Shown in pieces: positions 24,588-34,407 of a DNA stretch of 64,000 nt. The DNA is from Paulinella micropora (Eukaryota; Cercozoa; Imbricatea; Euglyphida): positions 385,310-449,309 of the forward strand of contig BJOX01000158.1 of assembly GCA_009731375.1 (NCBI GenBank), written 5' to 3'. Both the position numbers and the translations under genes were made by a program. Position 1 is the stretch's first letter; the number at the start of each line of letters is the position of its first letter. Under the pieces are notes generated by a model. The model was not told the origin of the DNA. It was given only the letters and a program-made list of their open reading frames with translations, and did not search any database.

Positions 24588-25844
24588 ATGAAGCAGACAT
24601 TCAGCACAAACGAAGAAGGACAAGAACCTGACAAACTAATCTTTTTGGAGAATAACTATTATTACGGATTAGTTAAGCAGTTTAAGAAGCGATGCGAAGA
24701 CTGCTTGCGATTATATTTGAACAAACATAAATGTAATCTTAACAGGAAAAAGTTTGCTGATATTAGATTGAAGAAGAATGGTAAAAGACACTTAATAACT
24801 AAGTTCCACACGGAAGAACAAATAAACAACGACCAAGTTCTCCATTACGATTTGGAATCATTTAGAAATACAAACATCGCTGTCGGCTACGATATCCACG
24901 ACTGCTACATAGTCGGATATACTCAGGGCTCTGAGGGTTTCAAATACATAGCTGGTAAAGATTGTATCAGTCAATTCGTAGACCTACAAAAAGAACGCGG
25001 CGAGAAGGCAAAAGCAGGATGGGTTCCGAAGGACAAAAAAGATAAACCGCCCGTTTTATATGTTAATGGTTTCAACGGAGCGAACTTTGACCACTACTTC
25101 ATACATCAAGAATTAATCAGAAGGGGTATTAAGATTAAGTCGTCAAAAATTAATAACGGCTCTATTATCTGCTTAGAGTTTGAAAATGTTAAGATGTGGG
25201 ATATGTGTAAGCATACACAAGGAAGTCTGAAAGCAAATCTTGAAAGTATGGGGTGCGAAATCCTCAAAGGCGACTTTGACCACAGCCGTGCCAAAATGTG
25301 GGAGGATATGGACGACAAGACGAGGCAGGACTGTCTGGCTTATCTTAAAAACGATGTTATGGGTTTGAAGGAATTATACGATAAGTTAAACACGACGATA
25401 TTTACAGCTTATAAGGTCAATCTAACTTCATACATCTCAACTTCAAGTCTCGCTTTTAACATATGGAAGAAATATGTAGACGGTAAATACGAGGTGAGAC
25501 TTCCAACGGTGGAGCAGGAAAGAGCATTTAGAAAAGCGATTATCGGCGGAAGGACTTACCCATCTAAGAGGCGGTTTATTTCTAAGCAGTATGAACGATA
25601 TTTGAAAAAAGAAATCACCTTTGACGAAATAATTGACTACCTCGTAGATGCGGATGTCGTTTCTCTATATCCTACCGCGATGTTATTAGCTTTTATGGTT
25701 GGCGATATACTGGAAACAATCGGACCATTTGACCCGCGAAATCTTCAAATCGGTATTTACAACCTTGACTACATCTCACCCAAAAAATATTACATTCAAG
25801 GATTGGACAGCGAGACAAAATGGGGTCTCTTAAATGGCGACTAG
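24588..25844 (+). pseudogene. polB: PolB fragment: 3'-5' exonuclease and polymerase motif A
   Basis: The 418-codon segment carries the proofreading motifs in order: ExoI DLESF (residues 88-92), ExoII NGANFDHYF (163-171) and ExoIII YLKNDV (252-257). These are followed by the GG linker of protein-primed polymerases (GGRTYP, 320-325) and motif A DVVSLYP (356-362). A Cys cluster (CEDC...KC, 36-49) precedes ExoI. The frame ends at a TAG just after a GGGG run near 25825, where the reading frame shifts by one into the next segment. The enzyme would copy the linear viral genome by protein-primed synthesis. As written it is not a single open gene. Confidence 0.8.
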
Positions 25845-26689
25845 AAGATATGAAGGACCAATGGCTGACAAGTGTAGATATTGAGGATATGGTAGCCGAA
25901 GGTTTTACGGTCAACATTCATAAAGGATACTACACAATTAAATCGGAATGTGCCTTCGCCAAATACATAGACGATATGTTTAAGGCGAAGGAAAATGCGG
26001 AGAAAGGTAGCCCGCAATATTTGCTCGCCAAATTGTTTATGAATAGTCTATACGGTAAGATGATACAGAGACCGATACCTTCAATAACAACATACATACA
26101 AACTAATGAAGATTACTGGAAATTCTGGAATAGTAATCAAATAACTGACTTTGTCAAATTTATGGACCAACAAGGAAAGGATTTATGGCACATATCGGGC
26201 CTTCCTCGTAACCCAATCTTATTAGAGAGTAGCATAACGAAGCCTTCACACTACGGGGCTTTCATTCTAGCATATAGCAGACGAATTATGTATAAGTATA
26301 TTAAGGAAGCCAACCCGAACGGAACCATTGAAGACGACTTTTACTACACCGACACAGACAGCTTACAAATCCACGCGAGATGCGCCAAGTATGTAAAGAA
26401 TATGGGTAATAAGAAACTAGGCGGTATAGGGGACGACTTAGGCGATGGATGTAAGATTATAAAAGGTGTGTGGATAGCACCGAAACTTTATATGTTAGAA
26501 TTTACGACGAAGGATGCCTTTACGGAGGGAATGACCAAGAACGACTTAAAGCATATTTCAAAAGGAGTTAAAATAGTGTCTGAAAATGGAGTTAAAAGAT
26601 ACTTCCATTTTAGGGGTAAAGGATTAGATGCTCATCAGCTAAACTATGATACATTTAGATGGACAAAGGCGGGTCAGTTGAAAATGTAA
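25820..26689 (+). pseudogene. polB: PolB fragment: polymerase motifs B and C
   Basis: This segment continues the palm and fingers of the same polymerase in another frame. Motif B is KLFMNSLYG (residues 71-79), motif C is YTDTDSL (176-182) with the two catalytic aspartates, and a KLY motif follows (IAPKLYML). The apparent start lies inside the preceding segment and is unlikely to be a real initiation site. All catalytic residues are intact, so the frameshift at either end is the only visible defect. A further shift near 26660-26690 separates the C terminus. Confidence 0.8.
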
Positions 26690-26868
26690 AGGATTTCCAA
26701 ATGAAAAAAATACACATTGATAGAAACAGCAAACAACAACAAGTCCCACATTTTAGCATTTTACATATGACGAATGTTAAAAAACAAGTTAATGAGAATA
26801 AATGGGCGGGCCGTAAGTTCATTAACGATAACGACAGCATCCCGCTCGGCTTCCACATTCGCGGTTGA
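26659..26868 (+). pseudogene. polB: PolB C-terminal fragment
   Basis: About 69 codons continue the polymerase C terminus (thumb/TPR-side region) in a third frame and end in TGA two bases before the end of the convergent lipase gene. It contains a basic NVKKQVNENKWAGRKF segment. No independent function is proposed. Confidence 0.5.
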
Positions 26869-26869
26869 T

Positions 26870-27559
26870 TTATAAATAAATTTTTTTGGCTCCTTTACCT
26901 TTGAAGCTCCTAATCGTATGAACACCCCTCGTCCGCTTGACTAACTTAGTATTTACAGCAGTTGCCCCTAACAACGATACTGGGTCAAATGCGGTTCGGT
27001 AGTGAGTGGTAAGCTTCGCAGTCTTCGCCCGCTTACCTTTTGGATTAACTTTCACCGCCACTCTGTCCATTACTCCTTCAATTAGGTCTTTCGTGCTACT
27101 ACCTTTATTGTATGTAGTTGCCCTTACACCAGTTTGTCGGCTCAGGTCTTTCGCAATCGTTCCTCCAAGGCTGTGTCCAGTCAGCTCTACATTATCTTTT
27201 CCATATTTCTTTATCACTTCGTCAACCAGCTTCTGTTCTTCTTTATATCTCGGGGTATTTTTTAATACTCCCTTTACTAATGCGACATCGGTTAGCAAGT
27301 CTCGCTTATCTACTGAACCCCTAAATGCTACAATCGCCTTACAATCTTTCTCATACACTGTTGATTTCTCTTTGCTCGCTACTGGCTTCCAACCGTCCGC
27401 ACCCTTTCTATCCGACCGCGACAAATAGACATCCTCTGATAACTCCGCACTGCCTCCCTTCTGTTTCCTGTATGCCTTACCAGCTTTTTTCAATGCTTCA
27501 CCATAGCTTACGTTATGCTTAGCAGAGTAAGCCTTTACAAAGATTATCCACTCACTCAT
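26870..27559 (-). CDS. Class 3 lipase-like hydrolase
   Basis: A 229-residue intact protein. Residues 1-36 form a helical WIIFVKAYSAKHNVSYGEAL motif seen in several large-virus proteins, followed by a KGG that could be a processing site. The lipase fold shows IVAFRGS (oxyanion region, residues 76-82), the nucleophile elbow GHSLGG (Ser130), Asp192 in FDPVS and His214 in GVHTI, a complete Ser-Asp-His triad. Family members hydrolyse acyl esters; in a virion, a membrane-breaching role during entry or exit is plausible by analogy. It is convergent with polB and divergent from the gene at 27612. It lacks a clear signal peptide. Confidence 0.85.
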   Translation of the reverse strand: MSEWIIFVKAYSAKHNVSYGEALKKAGKAYRKQKGGSAELSEDVYLSRSDRKGADGWKPVASKEKSTVYEKDCKAIVAFRGSVDKRDLLTDVALVKGVLKNTPRYKEEQKLVDEVIKKYGKDNVELTGHSLGGTIAKDLSRQTGVRATTYNKGSSTKDLIEGVMDRVAVKVNPKGKRAKTAKLTTHYRTAFDPVSLLGATAVNTKLVKRTRGVHTIRSFKGKGAKKIYL

Positions 27560-27611
27560 TCTATATTATTAATTATTTAATTTTTTTCCTCCCTATTATA
27601 TACCCCCTACT

Positions 27612-27890
27612 ATGTCCACCCTCACTAGACTGTGCGAGAAGTTCCAACAACTTTCAATTGAAAGCGAAAATAAATCGCTTTCTCTCGCCGATGTCCAAAA
27701 GGTAATCCACGACGAAATAAAAGCGATTGAAGAAAAGAGAAATGCTCAACCCAAAGACACATTTCATTTCGGGAAATACAAGGGCAAAAAAATAGAAGAC
27801 ATCGCAAAGATTGATAAGCCATATATTGAATGGTTAGTTCGTCAACCTTGGGTCCAAAATAAAGATGAATTGAAAAAGTATTTACCGTAA
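27612..27890 (+). CDS. ExoX-C / DUF3820-like small protein
   Basis: A 92-residue protein. The first 45 residues are a charged helix. The C-terminal half carries FHFGKYKGKKIEDIA and YIEWLVRQPW, the pattern of the small domain found at the C terminus of exonuclease X-like proteins and in DUF3820 (FGKYKGK...YLxWL). No nuclease domain accompanies it. In other systems the domain accompanies DNA-processing enzymes, so a nucleic-acid accessory role is inferred. Its 3' end overlaps the convergent gene at 27882 by nine bases. Confidence 0.6.
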   Translation: MSTLTRLCEKFQQLSIESENKSLSLADVQKVIHDEIKAIEEKRNAQPKDTFHFGKYKGKKIEDIAKIDKPYIEWLVRQPWVQNKDELKKYLP

Positions 27891-28229
27891 GAGATACATT
27901 TTACCTCTTATATTTATTTCTTTTTTTATAATTCGCAGTATTGCTTTCTGTTTGTGGAAGTCGCTAAATTTGGTAAAATGCGGTTCTTTCAATAAACCGT
28001 CTTCAACTTCTAGTTCTCTATTTACTTCAAGGTATTGTTGAAGGATGTCTTTGAATTGTATGATGTCAAAGTGGTGGTCTACGTGGACATCAACCCGCTC
28101 ATATATATCACCACTTATTTCGCATATGTATCTGGGTTCAACGAATACATCAATAGCCACGATGTCAAGATATTCTTGTATTTGAGGTCTTATCGTATTC
28201 CTGCTCGCTTCTTTTATCACTCTCGCCAT
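27882..28229 (-). CDS. Hypothetical protein (115 aa)
   Basis: Not recognised. A mixed alpha/beta composition with a hydrophobic centre (YLDIVAIDVFVEPRYICEI) and a basic C terminus. It lies between the DCL/DUF3223-like gene (overlapping its 3' end by 65 bases) and the convergent DUF3820-like gene, apparently in a minus-strand pair. The ATG at 28229 is the first in frame. Confidence 0.5.
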   Translation of the reverse strand: MARVIKEASRNTIRPQIQEYLDIVAIDVFVEPRYICEISGDIYERVDVHVDHHFDIIQFKDILQQYLEVNRELEVEDGLLKEPHFTKFSDFHKQKAILRIIKKEINIRGKMYLLR

Positions 28230-28518
28230 TTTTTTTAAATTTGCTAAGCCCTATGAGGTCAACACAACAATTCCACGAAAACGGCTTACCATCTACACGA
28301 AAGTGTTTTCTCCCAGTGGTCAAATTACTTTCAACACCAATGATGCCAATTTTTAGACAAGGGTGATGGGTTATTAGGTCTCGCACGAAATTGCTATCTT
28401 CTGGGTTCAGCCCTTCTCCTTCGTTATATTTGTTTATCATTCTTCTTATGTAGGATTTGATAGATGTTTTTGTTAGAAACCGCCTACCACCCACAACATA
28501 CAACTTACGACTATACAT
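28165..28518 (-). CDS. DCL/DUF3223-like protein
   Basis: A 117-residue protein. Residues 18-82 show the DCL/DUF3223 pattern: a helical SIKSYIRRMINKY, the FVRDLITHHPCLKIGIIGV core and a C-terminal RVDGKPFSWNCCVDLI strand ending in the typical FSWxxC. The family occurs in plant DCL proteins (organelle rRNA processing), in Pol IV/V subunits and in large-virus proteins. Nucleic-acid binding is the usual suggestion. The last ~25 residues overlap the next gene and are low-complexity. A TATATTAGAAAAAATTA promoter-like stretch lies just upstream. Confidence 0.6.
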   Translation of the reverse strand: MYSRKLYVVGGRRFLTKTSIKSYIRRMINKYNEGEGLNPEDSNFVRDLITHHPCLKIGIIGVESNLTTGRKHFRVDGKPFSWNCCVDLIGLSKFKKNGESDKRSEQEYDKTSNTRIS

Positions 28519-28594
28519 ATCTTACTATATTATTATATTAGAAAAAATTATTACAAAAATAATTATATATTCACATCACTGGTCTTCTAAGAAA

Positions 28595-29824
28595 TTAACT
28601 ATAGCACTCACATTTCCTCCATTCGCGACAGTAGATACAGACTTTTGTAAAAAATGTTAGATTTTCGCCAGGAGAGAGTTGAATGTCGTAAGTTCGCAGG
28701 TCAATAAGCTGGCTAGAAGTAGCATTAACATACAGTTTTAGAATTACGTCCGTCACAGTAGCACCACCAAGGGCAGTCGCAGCGGTGTCCTTTGATACCA
28801 TTGAAGTTTTGGTATCAATATCCGCGAAGTTCTCGCCAGTAAGTGTTCCAGTTGTTTTCACAATCCTCACTATATTAACTTTGGTGTCTTCGTTTGATAT
28901 GCTCACGAGAGATGGATAAACAATTGAATAATTGGTCAAACCATTAAAAGTTGTTTTATTTTTTATGCTGAGAATTGGACTTTCAGTGGTGCTCGCCTTT
29001 TCATCTCCTTCCGCTTCGTTTGATATGCTTGAATTAACAGTGTTGGTGCCCTCAATAAACATACTACAACTGGCTGTTTTTAATATTTGATTAGCATTAC
29101 CAGTTCCATAATTTCTAATACAAGCTGAAAAGGGTAGGGTTGTATTTCAAAGACTAGCACCCACATTCGCATTCGCATACCTAATTGTATGAACCAGCTG
29201 AAATTCTCCACTTGATGGGTTTTCTATGTAGAACCTTATGGCACCAAAGCCAAGATATTGAAATTTAATCTGGAATACATTACCTTTGGTCCAGTCTAAG
29301 GCAGGCATAATTTTAGTCCCATCACAAGGGTCATCCCAGGTCGCTTGGGGAAAAAGTGTCGGCACCCCTCCTTTAACACTGGCGATATTCATACCAGTCG
29401 CTTTTATTTTGTAAAAATAGAAGCCATTAGTAAAATCACTTTCGCCTATGCCGATATATGAATTGTAGTCTTTCGTTTCATCAGTATTCCATAAAGCAGT
29501 AAATCGTGTTAGAACTCCCATACCCGTTCTGTATTTAATTCTTTTTTTACTCGTCAATACAGCATTCGCGGTCGTCTTCACATCTGTTTTAAGTTCGGCC
29601 ATATTCGCATTAAATGAAATGGTCGCATCAGTTTGAGTTAATGTCCATATTCGTGTATTGATAGTGTATGGGAAAATCTCTTGTAATACTGGTGATAATT
29701 GACCGACCAATGCTTCGCCGAAAGCGGTTTTCATACTATTGGTTTCAATGTTGCCGTCATATCCGACTTTGACATTAATGAAGTCTCCGTCAGGGTCTTG
29801 TGCTATCAAATTTCTTTGGTGCAT
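28595..29824 (-). pseudogene. Putative virion structural protein, interrupted by in-frame TGA
   Basis: Two open segments in the same frame (29824-29147 and downstream to 28595) are separated only by a TGA at 29147-29149. The reading frame through the intervening bases is otherwise open and protein-like. The first 225 residues are beta-rich (FINVKVGYDGNIETN, YSYIGIGESDF-like strands), resembling a jelly-roll or lectin-like virion domain. The downstream part is also beta-rich. Near its 3' end an A-run (28649-28654) probably shifts the frame, because an alternative frame gives a more natural ending at about 28576. It lies directly downstream of the major capsid gene. Specific role unknown. Confidence 0.5.
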
Positions 29825-29861
29825 AGGAGCTTTTGCAGAGACTCCGCCTCCGCACCTCCGT

Positions 29862-29920
29862 TTTTTGGTGAAGCTTTTTTTAAAAAAAGGTTCGTATATT
29901 CTAAGAAAAAAATAAATCTA
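29862..29920 (-). promoter_or_regulatory. PLV promoter-like motif upstream of 29824
   Basis: Read on the minus strand, an ATTTATTTTTTTC tract precedes GAATATACGAACC and then TTCACCAAAAAAC before the gene. The same arrangement occurs upstream of 34319 and, less exactly, upstream of the capsid gene. The shared TATACGAACC core suggests a TATA-like late promoter. Confidence 0.45.
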
Positions 29921-29951
29921 AATTTTTAAATATTACTTCAACGGATGGGGT

Positions 29952-31524
29952 TTAGGTCCTTGTAATGGTGCCATTCTTAACGGTTACTTCTTGCTGAGTG
30001 ACGACAAATGTGTAATGATTGGCCGCAATAGTCGCGGTGTTTCCGATAAACTCCCATCGTCGCTCGGTGTCTAGACTTATTCCACTGATTTCATTTTGGT
30101 CCTTGCTCCACAGAGGGCGGGTATTGTCAAAGCTATCACACCAAAACCAGTTGTATTGATAAACATTGCTATTCATCAAAGCAGAGCCTTCCAACTTCGG
30201 TTTAAGATACATAATATAGTCTTCTAGTTTTCCAGTTTGACAATCAACATTGAATTCTTGAAGTCTTGCTCCGTCTAGTGTGGTATAAAAAGTTTGGACC
30301 TTTGAACCGAGCAGGTTGCTATTGTCGTAGGCAGTGTTCTTATTTTCGGTTGTGTTGAAAACAGAGTGATAAATTTTCTTNNNNNNNNNNTGTTCCGCTG
30401 AACACGGAGTGATAAATCTTCTTAATTCGCCGTCCGTGGCCTCTATCAAATCTAAGGATAACATTTTGAGACTGTGAAGGCGTGCCAACGGTATTTTTAT
30501 ACAAATAAGAATAATCAATGTTGAAGCTCATACCTTCGGGGCTCATAATCTTCTGTTGAATTGATTGAACGACATCGGGGTTAGTTTCAACAGCTAAGAA
30601 CAGGCTGAGATTAGTAATAGTAACATTTGAATCCGCCACCGCAACAGTGCCTCCACCAGTAGAAAGAGCATCATTGTTATAATAAAAGATTTTGGGTGTC
30701 TGTTGCCAAACAATCCGCAAAGTCAAAATTTCTGGAAACATAATAGTTTTATCCAGAGCGAAAATAGTATTGTAAAGCATTCCAAGATTAATCTTAACAT
30801 TAACACTCGGGCTGGCATTGTTAATAGTTCCAGCTGAAAAATACTTAGCCTCATTAAAAGCAACATTAACGAACTTACTCGTGCCAGTCTCATTCGCAAT
30901 AAGGGTATCATCGTGTCGGCGGGCATTTGTGGAGGGTTGTGCCATCCAAGCCTTTAATGCGGCCTGAACCTGAGCCTTAGCAACATCAATACCAGTATCA
31001 ATTTGCCCCGCCGCATTTCCTGCTATTGCCGAAGCGGCCAATGCTGTTTGTAATGCGGCCAACCTTGTAGCATCGCTAGCGGGTTGAAATGTAGTTGTAG
31101 CATTACACTTTTGAAGCATACAACCAGCTCCACTTCCATTGTCGTGGTTTTCCAAAGCGAGTAAATCATCAATGGAGGTTTCGGGTTTCCAAATCATCTT
31201 AGTGATATTTCCGACTTCGTTAATGTCGCACAGATAAACACCACCCCTAGTAATCAATTGAATCTGTCTAATTGGGGCCAGACAGTCCATAAAGCATTTA
31301 TTGTAGTTCGCCGCCTTCGCATCAGGAGCATAATTAAAACTCAAAACAGAGCGAGCCAAGTTAAACGGACGGCTGATAAGGTCAAAGTTGCTTTCCTGTC
31401 CTCCTGCGGTAGACACAGTGACATTAATAGAACCCTCACGAGGGGTAAGCTTATTCAAACGATAAGAAGCACTGATGTAGTCAGTCCTGCTAAAATCTAG
31501 TTCGCCTCCGTGTTGTGTGGGCAT
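29952..31524 (-). CDS. mcp: Major capsid protein (double jelly-roll type), broken by an assembly join
   Basis: The ATG at 31524 (MPTQHGGELDF) opens a frame of about 380 codons to a 10-N join at 30381-30390, and a frame of about 140 codons continues to TAA at 29952. The bases encoding KKIYHSVF occur on both sides of the join, so the Ns probably hide an unmerged overlap rather than missing sequence. The N terminus (SASYRLNKLTPREGS, SFNYAPDA, IRQIQLITRGGVYL) matches the style of Polinton/PLV capsid proteins. Its size (~490-510 residues) and its place beside minor capsid, protease and ATPase genes support the call. The fold is inferred, not computed. Confidence 0.75.
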
Positions 31525-31569
31525 TTTGTGTAAGTGCTTTTTTTCAAAAACCACTTACGATCTCAAAAA

Positions 31570-31625
31570 CGATTTTTAAAAGGTCGCTATATATTGTAAT
31601 ACGAGAAAAAAATAAATAATTCTAA
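31570..31625 (-). promoter_or_regulatory. Promoter-like AT motif upstream of the major capsid gene
   Basis: On the minus strand, ATTTATTTTTTTCTCG precedes a TATATAG box about 60 bases before the capsid ATG. It parallels the motif upstream of 29824 and 34319. Confidence 0.4.
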
Positions 31626-31669
31626 AATTAATTGTAAACTTACGATCTAAAAAAAACACTTGCGGGTCA

Positions 31670-32482
31670 TTAACGGCTTTTTAACAAATTAAAAAATGAT
31701 GTAAATAAATTAAAATAATTCGTCTCGCGGTAAACCAACAATGTCATTACAATACCCAAACCGTTTAGGTTAATTGGTTGGTCGTTTTCGTCAGTCAAGT
31801 AAAACCGATACACATTGCTTGAACTAGTAGATAGTCGTTTTCCGTATTCACTGCCCGAGCCGTCGTAGATAACAGAGCCGAACGGGATTTCATTCGCCGT
31901 GTATATTTCTTGGAGCACGTGATTATCGCCTTCGCCGACGAGGTCGCTTTGAAGATATAAAGTCTTTTCGCCAGTCAATATTATGACATTTGGTGACCTC
32001 AGTGTATTATTAGCAAATAAATATGTTGAGTCGCGGTCAAAACCCATTACTTCGTGGATGCGAGTTTCGGTGTCAAATATAAACCGTGGTTGAATGCCTC
32101 CGTTATTCGCTACATTAAATAATAGCTTGCCGTCTTCTGTTTCAATGTTGGTATTGTTGCTCGTGACTGTGTATGTGTAGTCGTTGGGACTGTCTGCGGT
32201 TAGCACCTCGGCCAGTTTATTTTTTAAGATGTTCATTGTGTAGTTTCCCTCGGGTATCGTAATCAGAGCCTCAAATCCATCTTCACTCAGAGTAAAAGTA
32301 TTATAAGGACTTGCCACAGAGTAATACGACTTCGGCACATAGATATGAAGAATTTTACAATGTGTTGGGTTGTCTAGCGATTTCATATTCACTTCATAAC
32401 TAAAATCTGAATCTGTACCATTTATTCTATTTTTACTGCTAATATAGTAAATACCACTCGCACGCCCACCTTTATACTCCAT
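31670..32482 (-). CDS. mcp2: Minor capsid (penton-type) protein
   Basis: A 270-residue protein starting at the ATG at 32482 (MEYKGGRASGIYY). A longer frame begins at a TTG that overlaps the protease stop and is less likely. It shows the PLV penton pattern: SSKNRINGTDSDFSYEV near the N terminus, HCKILHIYVPKSYYSV, then a FTLSEDGFEALITIPEGNYT strand pair and the remainder beta-rich. Pentons of this class are single jelly rolls occupying the five-fold vertices. It sits between the capsid and protease genes on the same strand, consistent with a morphogenesis operon-like cluster. Confidence 0.75.
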   Translation of the reverse strand: MEYKGGRASGIYYISSKNRINGTDSDFSYEVNMKSLDNPTHCKILHIYVPKSYYSVASPYNTFTLSEDGFEALITIPEGNYTMNILKNKLAEVLTADSPNDYTYTVTSNNTNIETEDGKLLFNVANNGGIQPRFIFDTETRIHEVMGFDRDSTYLFANNTLRSPNVIILTGEKTLYLQSDLVGEGDNHVLQEIYTANEIPFGSVIYDGSGSEYGKRLSTSSSNVYRFYLTDENDQPINLNGLGIVMTLLVYRETNYFNLFTSFFNLLKSR

Positions 32483-32535
32483 CGCACCTCCAATTGAGTT
32501 TATATATCCTAAAATATATTTTTGTTTTAATTCCT

Positions 32536-33306
32536 TCAAATGAAAGTGTCAAATCCATAGCCGTTCTGTGTTTTCAACTCCTCCGCTTCTTTTTCTTTTA
32601 AGTCCGTCCAACCGCTGGCGAATTTAAACCTATTACCTTTCGCCCGCTCTAAAAGAAACCTCATACTATGCCACCCGCAGGTATCTGTCGTGTCGCTTTG
32701 GTTTTTAACCTGATTAACCTTCATAAGCAGATATGTGTTCGGCTTACTCTTTTCAATAAGCTGTTTCATTTGGTGTAGAAATAGCTCGGTCGGCTTATAG
32801 AGGGCGAGCGGGTCATAGATTTCAATAGAGTCGTCTTGAATAAGGTCAACCCAAACAGCAATCCAATGTGAGCCTGCTTGACTAGACTTATCTAAGCTCA
32901 TTATAAATCCATACTTCTGTCTTTTTTCTGGCTTCAGTTTGTTTATTTCGTCGCTGGCTACTGTCCCCAAATACCATTCGTGCTTTTTCATAATGTTGTC
33001 TATTTCATCCGTCATTAGCCCTCGGTAGGGGCCTCCTCCCCCTACAACCCCCATATCTACCTCTTGTTGAACTTCTGTGGGTGGTGGTTGTTGTTGCTCT
33101 GGTGGTGTTTCTGGTGGCGGTTGTTGCTCTTCTGTTGGTGTATCTTCCTCCACCTCGGGGGTTGGTTGCCGTATCTGGAATTCATTTGAAAGTGCTTTAT
33201 ATGTGTTGGGGTCGGCATACATTTTGTTTATTAGGGTATTTACTAATTCTTTTTTCTTTGATTTGGTCTTCCATTCACTTCGTTTCAAATGCTTTTTTAT
33301 CATCAT
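32536..33306 (-). CDS. Adenain/Ulp1-like cysteine protease
   Basis: A 256-residue protein. An N-terminal basic helix (1-40) and a Pro/Gln/Glu-rich linker (45-85) precede the C48/C5-type domain. Catalytic residues are visible in order: His147 (GSHWIAVW), Asp165 (IEIYDPL), Gln203 (NQSDTTDTCGWHSMRF) and Cys210 in the same motif. The family matures adenovirus, virophage and Polinton virions by cutting capsid and core precursors, often after Gly-Gly. GG sites in neighbouring proteins (34408-34719 and others) are candidate substrates. It ends with TGA, showing that this codon serves as a true stop in the element. Confidence 0.85.
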   Translation of the reverse strand: MMIKKHLKRSEWKTKSKKKELVNTLINKMYADPNTYKALSNEFQIRQPTPEVEEDTPTEEQQPPPETPPEQQQPPPTEVQQEVDMGVVGGGGPYRGLMTDEIDNIMKKHEWYLGTVASDEINKLKPEKRQKYGFIMSLDKSSQAGSHWIAVWVDLIQDDSIEIYDPLALYKPTELFLHQMKQLIEKSKPNTYLLMKVNQVKNQSDTTDTCGWHSMRFLLERAKGNRFKFASGWTDLKEKEAEELKTQNGYGFDTFI

Positions 33307-33311
33307 CTTAG

Positions 33312-34319
33312 TTAATATTTTTTAATGATGTCTTCCAATTTTTTCGCACCAGTTCCGCCCTGTGCGGTTAGCCCTATTAAAGCATTTTCCAATTCTTCAA
33401 GTGTCATATCAGGGGTTATGTTTAGTTCGCCCTGTCTAAGTGCTATGCTTTCTTGGATATAGCCTTTGGCCGTTCTGCCTTCAACATCTTTGTTTCCGTG
33501 TTTGCTCCCCCTCGTTTTCCACCCTAGTTTTTTTGCTAAACTATTGACACTAATCTGTCTTTTCTTGCCACCACTAGCAAATAAAGTTTGAGCTCTTTCT
33601 AGATTTGCTATAAATGCTTTTCTGTCTGATTCCTCCGCTTTCTGTTCTGCTTCCATTGCTTGCTGTCTTAAATCGTCTTGTCGTTGTTTCGCTTCATCAT
33701 TCCTTCTTTGAATTTCCTCAGCAAATGCTATGGCTTCTTCTTCGGACAAAACATACTGTCTTCCTTTTCTTTCCCTTTGTTTTCTTTCACTTCTTTTCAA
33801 TTCACCTTTTACTTCATTCAATGCTCTTGCTCTTTCAACCAAAGCATCGTTAATCGCATTTTGTCTTTTTATTTCTCCGTCAATAGTAGCCATTCTTTGA
33901 GCTTGTGCTGTTTCAGTCTGTATGAGTGCGAGTTCATTTCTTTTCGTTTCTGCTTCTCGCTCTTCTATTTTCTTTTGTTGTTCTTTTGCTTCTTTGTCTT
34001 TCTTTTCTAGCTCGTGTATTTGCTCATACTTTTCCAGTTTGAGTTTATCTAGCTGATTATTTACCTGATTGCGGTTCTCGTGTTCAAGACGGTTGAATTC
34101 GGACTTAATTACTTTCTCGCGGGCTTTTTCTTTTCGTTTTCCTCCTGGTTTGTTCATATATTTCAGAAATAGTTTAACGATTTGAAGTGTTGAAAGGTCA
34201 TTCGTTTTCTCGCCAAAGTTGAGATATGCTCGTTTGCCTTTCACTTTAATATATGGGCGGCCATCTTTTGTTCTGTATATTCTGGGGGGCCGTTGTTTTC
34301 GCGGTTTTTTTACAACCAT
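33312..34319 (-). CDS. Coiled-coil protein with basic N terminus
   Basis: A 335-residue protein. Residues 1-35 are basic (RPPRIYRTKDGRPYIKVKGK), residues about 55-245 are a long highly charged coiled coil, and after an ASGGKKRQ sequence (a possible protease site) the last ~85 residues form a compact basic domain ending LTAQGGTGAKKLEDIIKKY. Similar long coiled-coil proteins occur between protease and ATPase genes in other PLVs, where a scaffold or minor virion role is guessed. No family is assigned with confidence. Confidence 0.6.
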   Translation of the reverse strand: MVVKKPRKQRPPRIYRTKDGRPYIKVKGKRAYLNFGEKTNDLSTLQIVKLFLKYMNKPGGKRKEKAREKVIKSEFNRLEHENRNQVNNQLDKLKLEKYEQIHELEKKDKEAKEQQKKIEEREAETKRNELALIQTETAQAQRMATIDGEIKRQNAINDALVERARALNEVKGELKRSERKQRERKGRQYVLSEEEAIAFAEEIQRRNDEAKQRQDDLRQQAMEAEQKAEESDRKAFIANLERAQTLFASGGKKRQISVNSLAKKLGWKTRGSKHGNKDVEGRTAKGYIQESIALRQGELNITPDMTLEELENALIGLTAQGGTGAKKLEDIIKKY

Positions 34320-34327
34320 TGACCCGA

Positions 34328-34375
34328 AGTTTTTTGGTGAAGGTTCGTATATTGTTAGAAAAAATTAATATAAAG
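34328..34375 (-). promoter_or_regulatory. PLV promoter-like motif upstream of 34319
   Basis: Minus strand: ATTAATTTTTTCTAACAATA then TACGAACCTTCACCAAAAAA, ending about 10 bases before the ATG. It shares TATACGAACCTT and TTCACCAAAAAAC with the motif at 29862-29920. Confidence 0.45.
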
Positions 34376-34407
34376 TTTAGTTTAATACAGAACCACAACG
34401 GAGGGGG

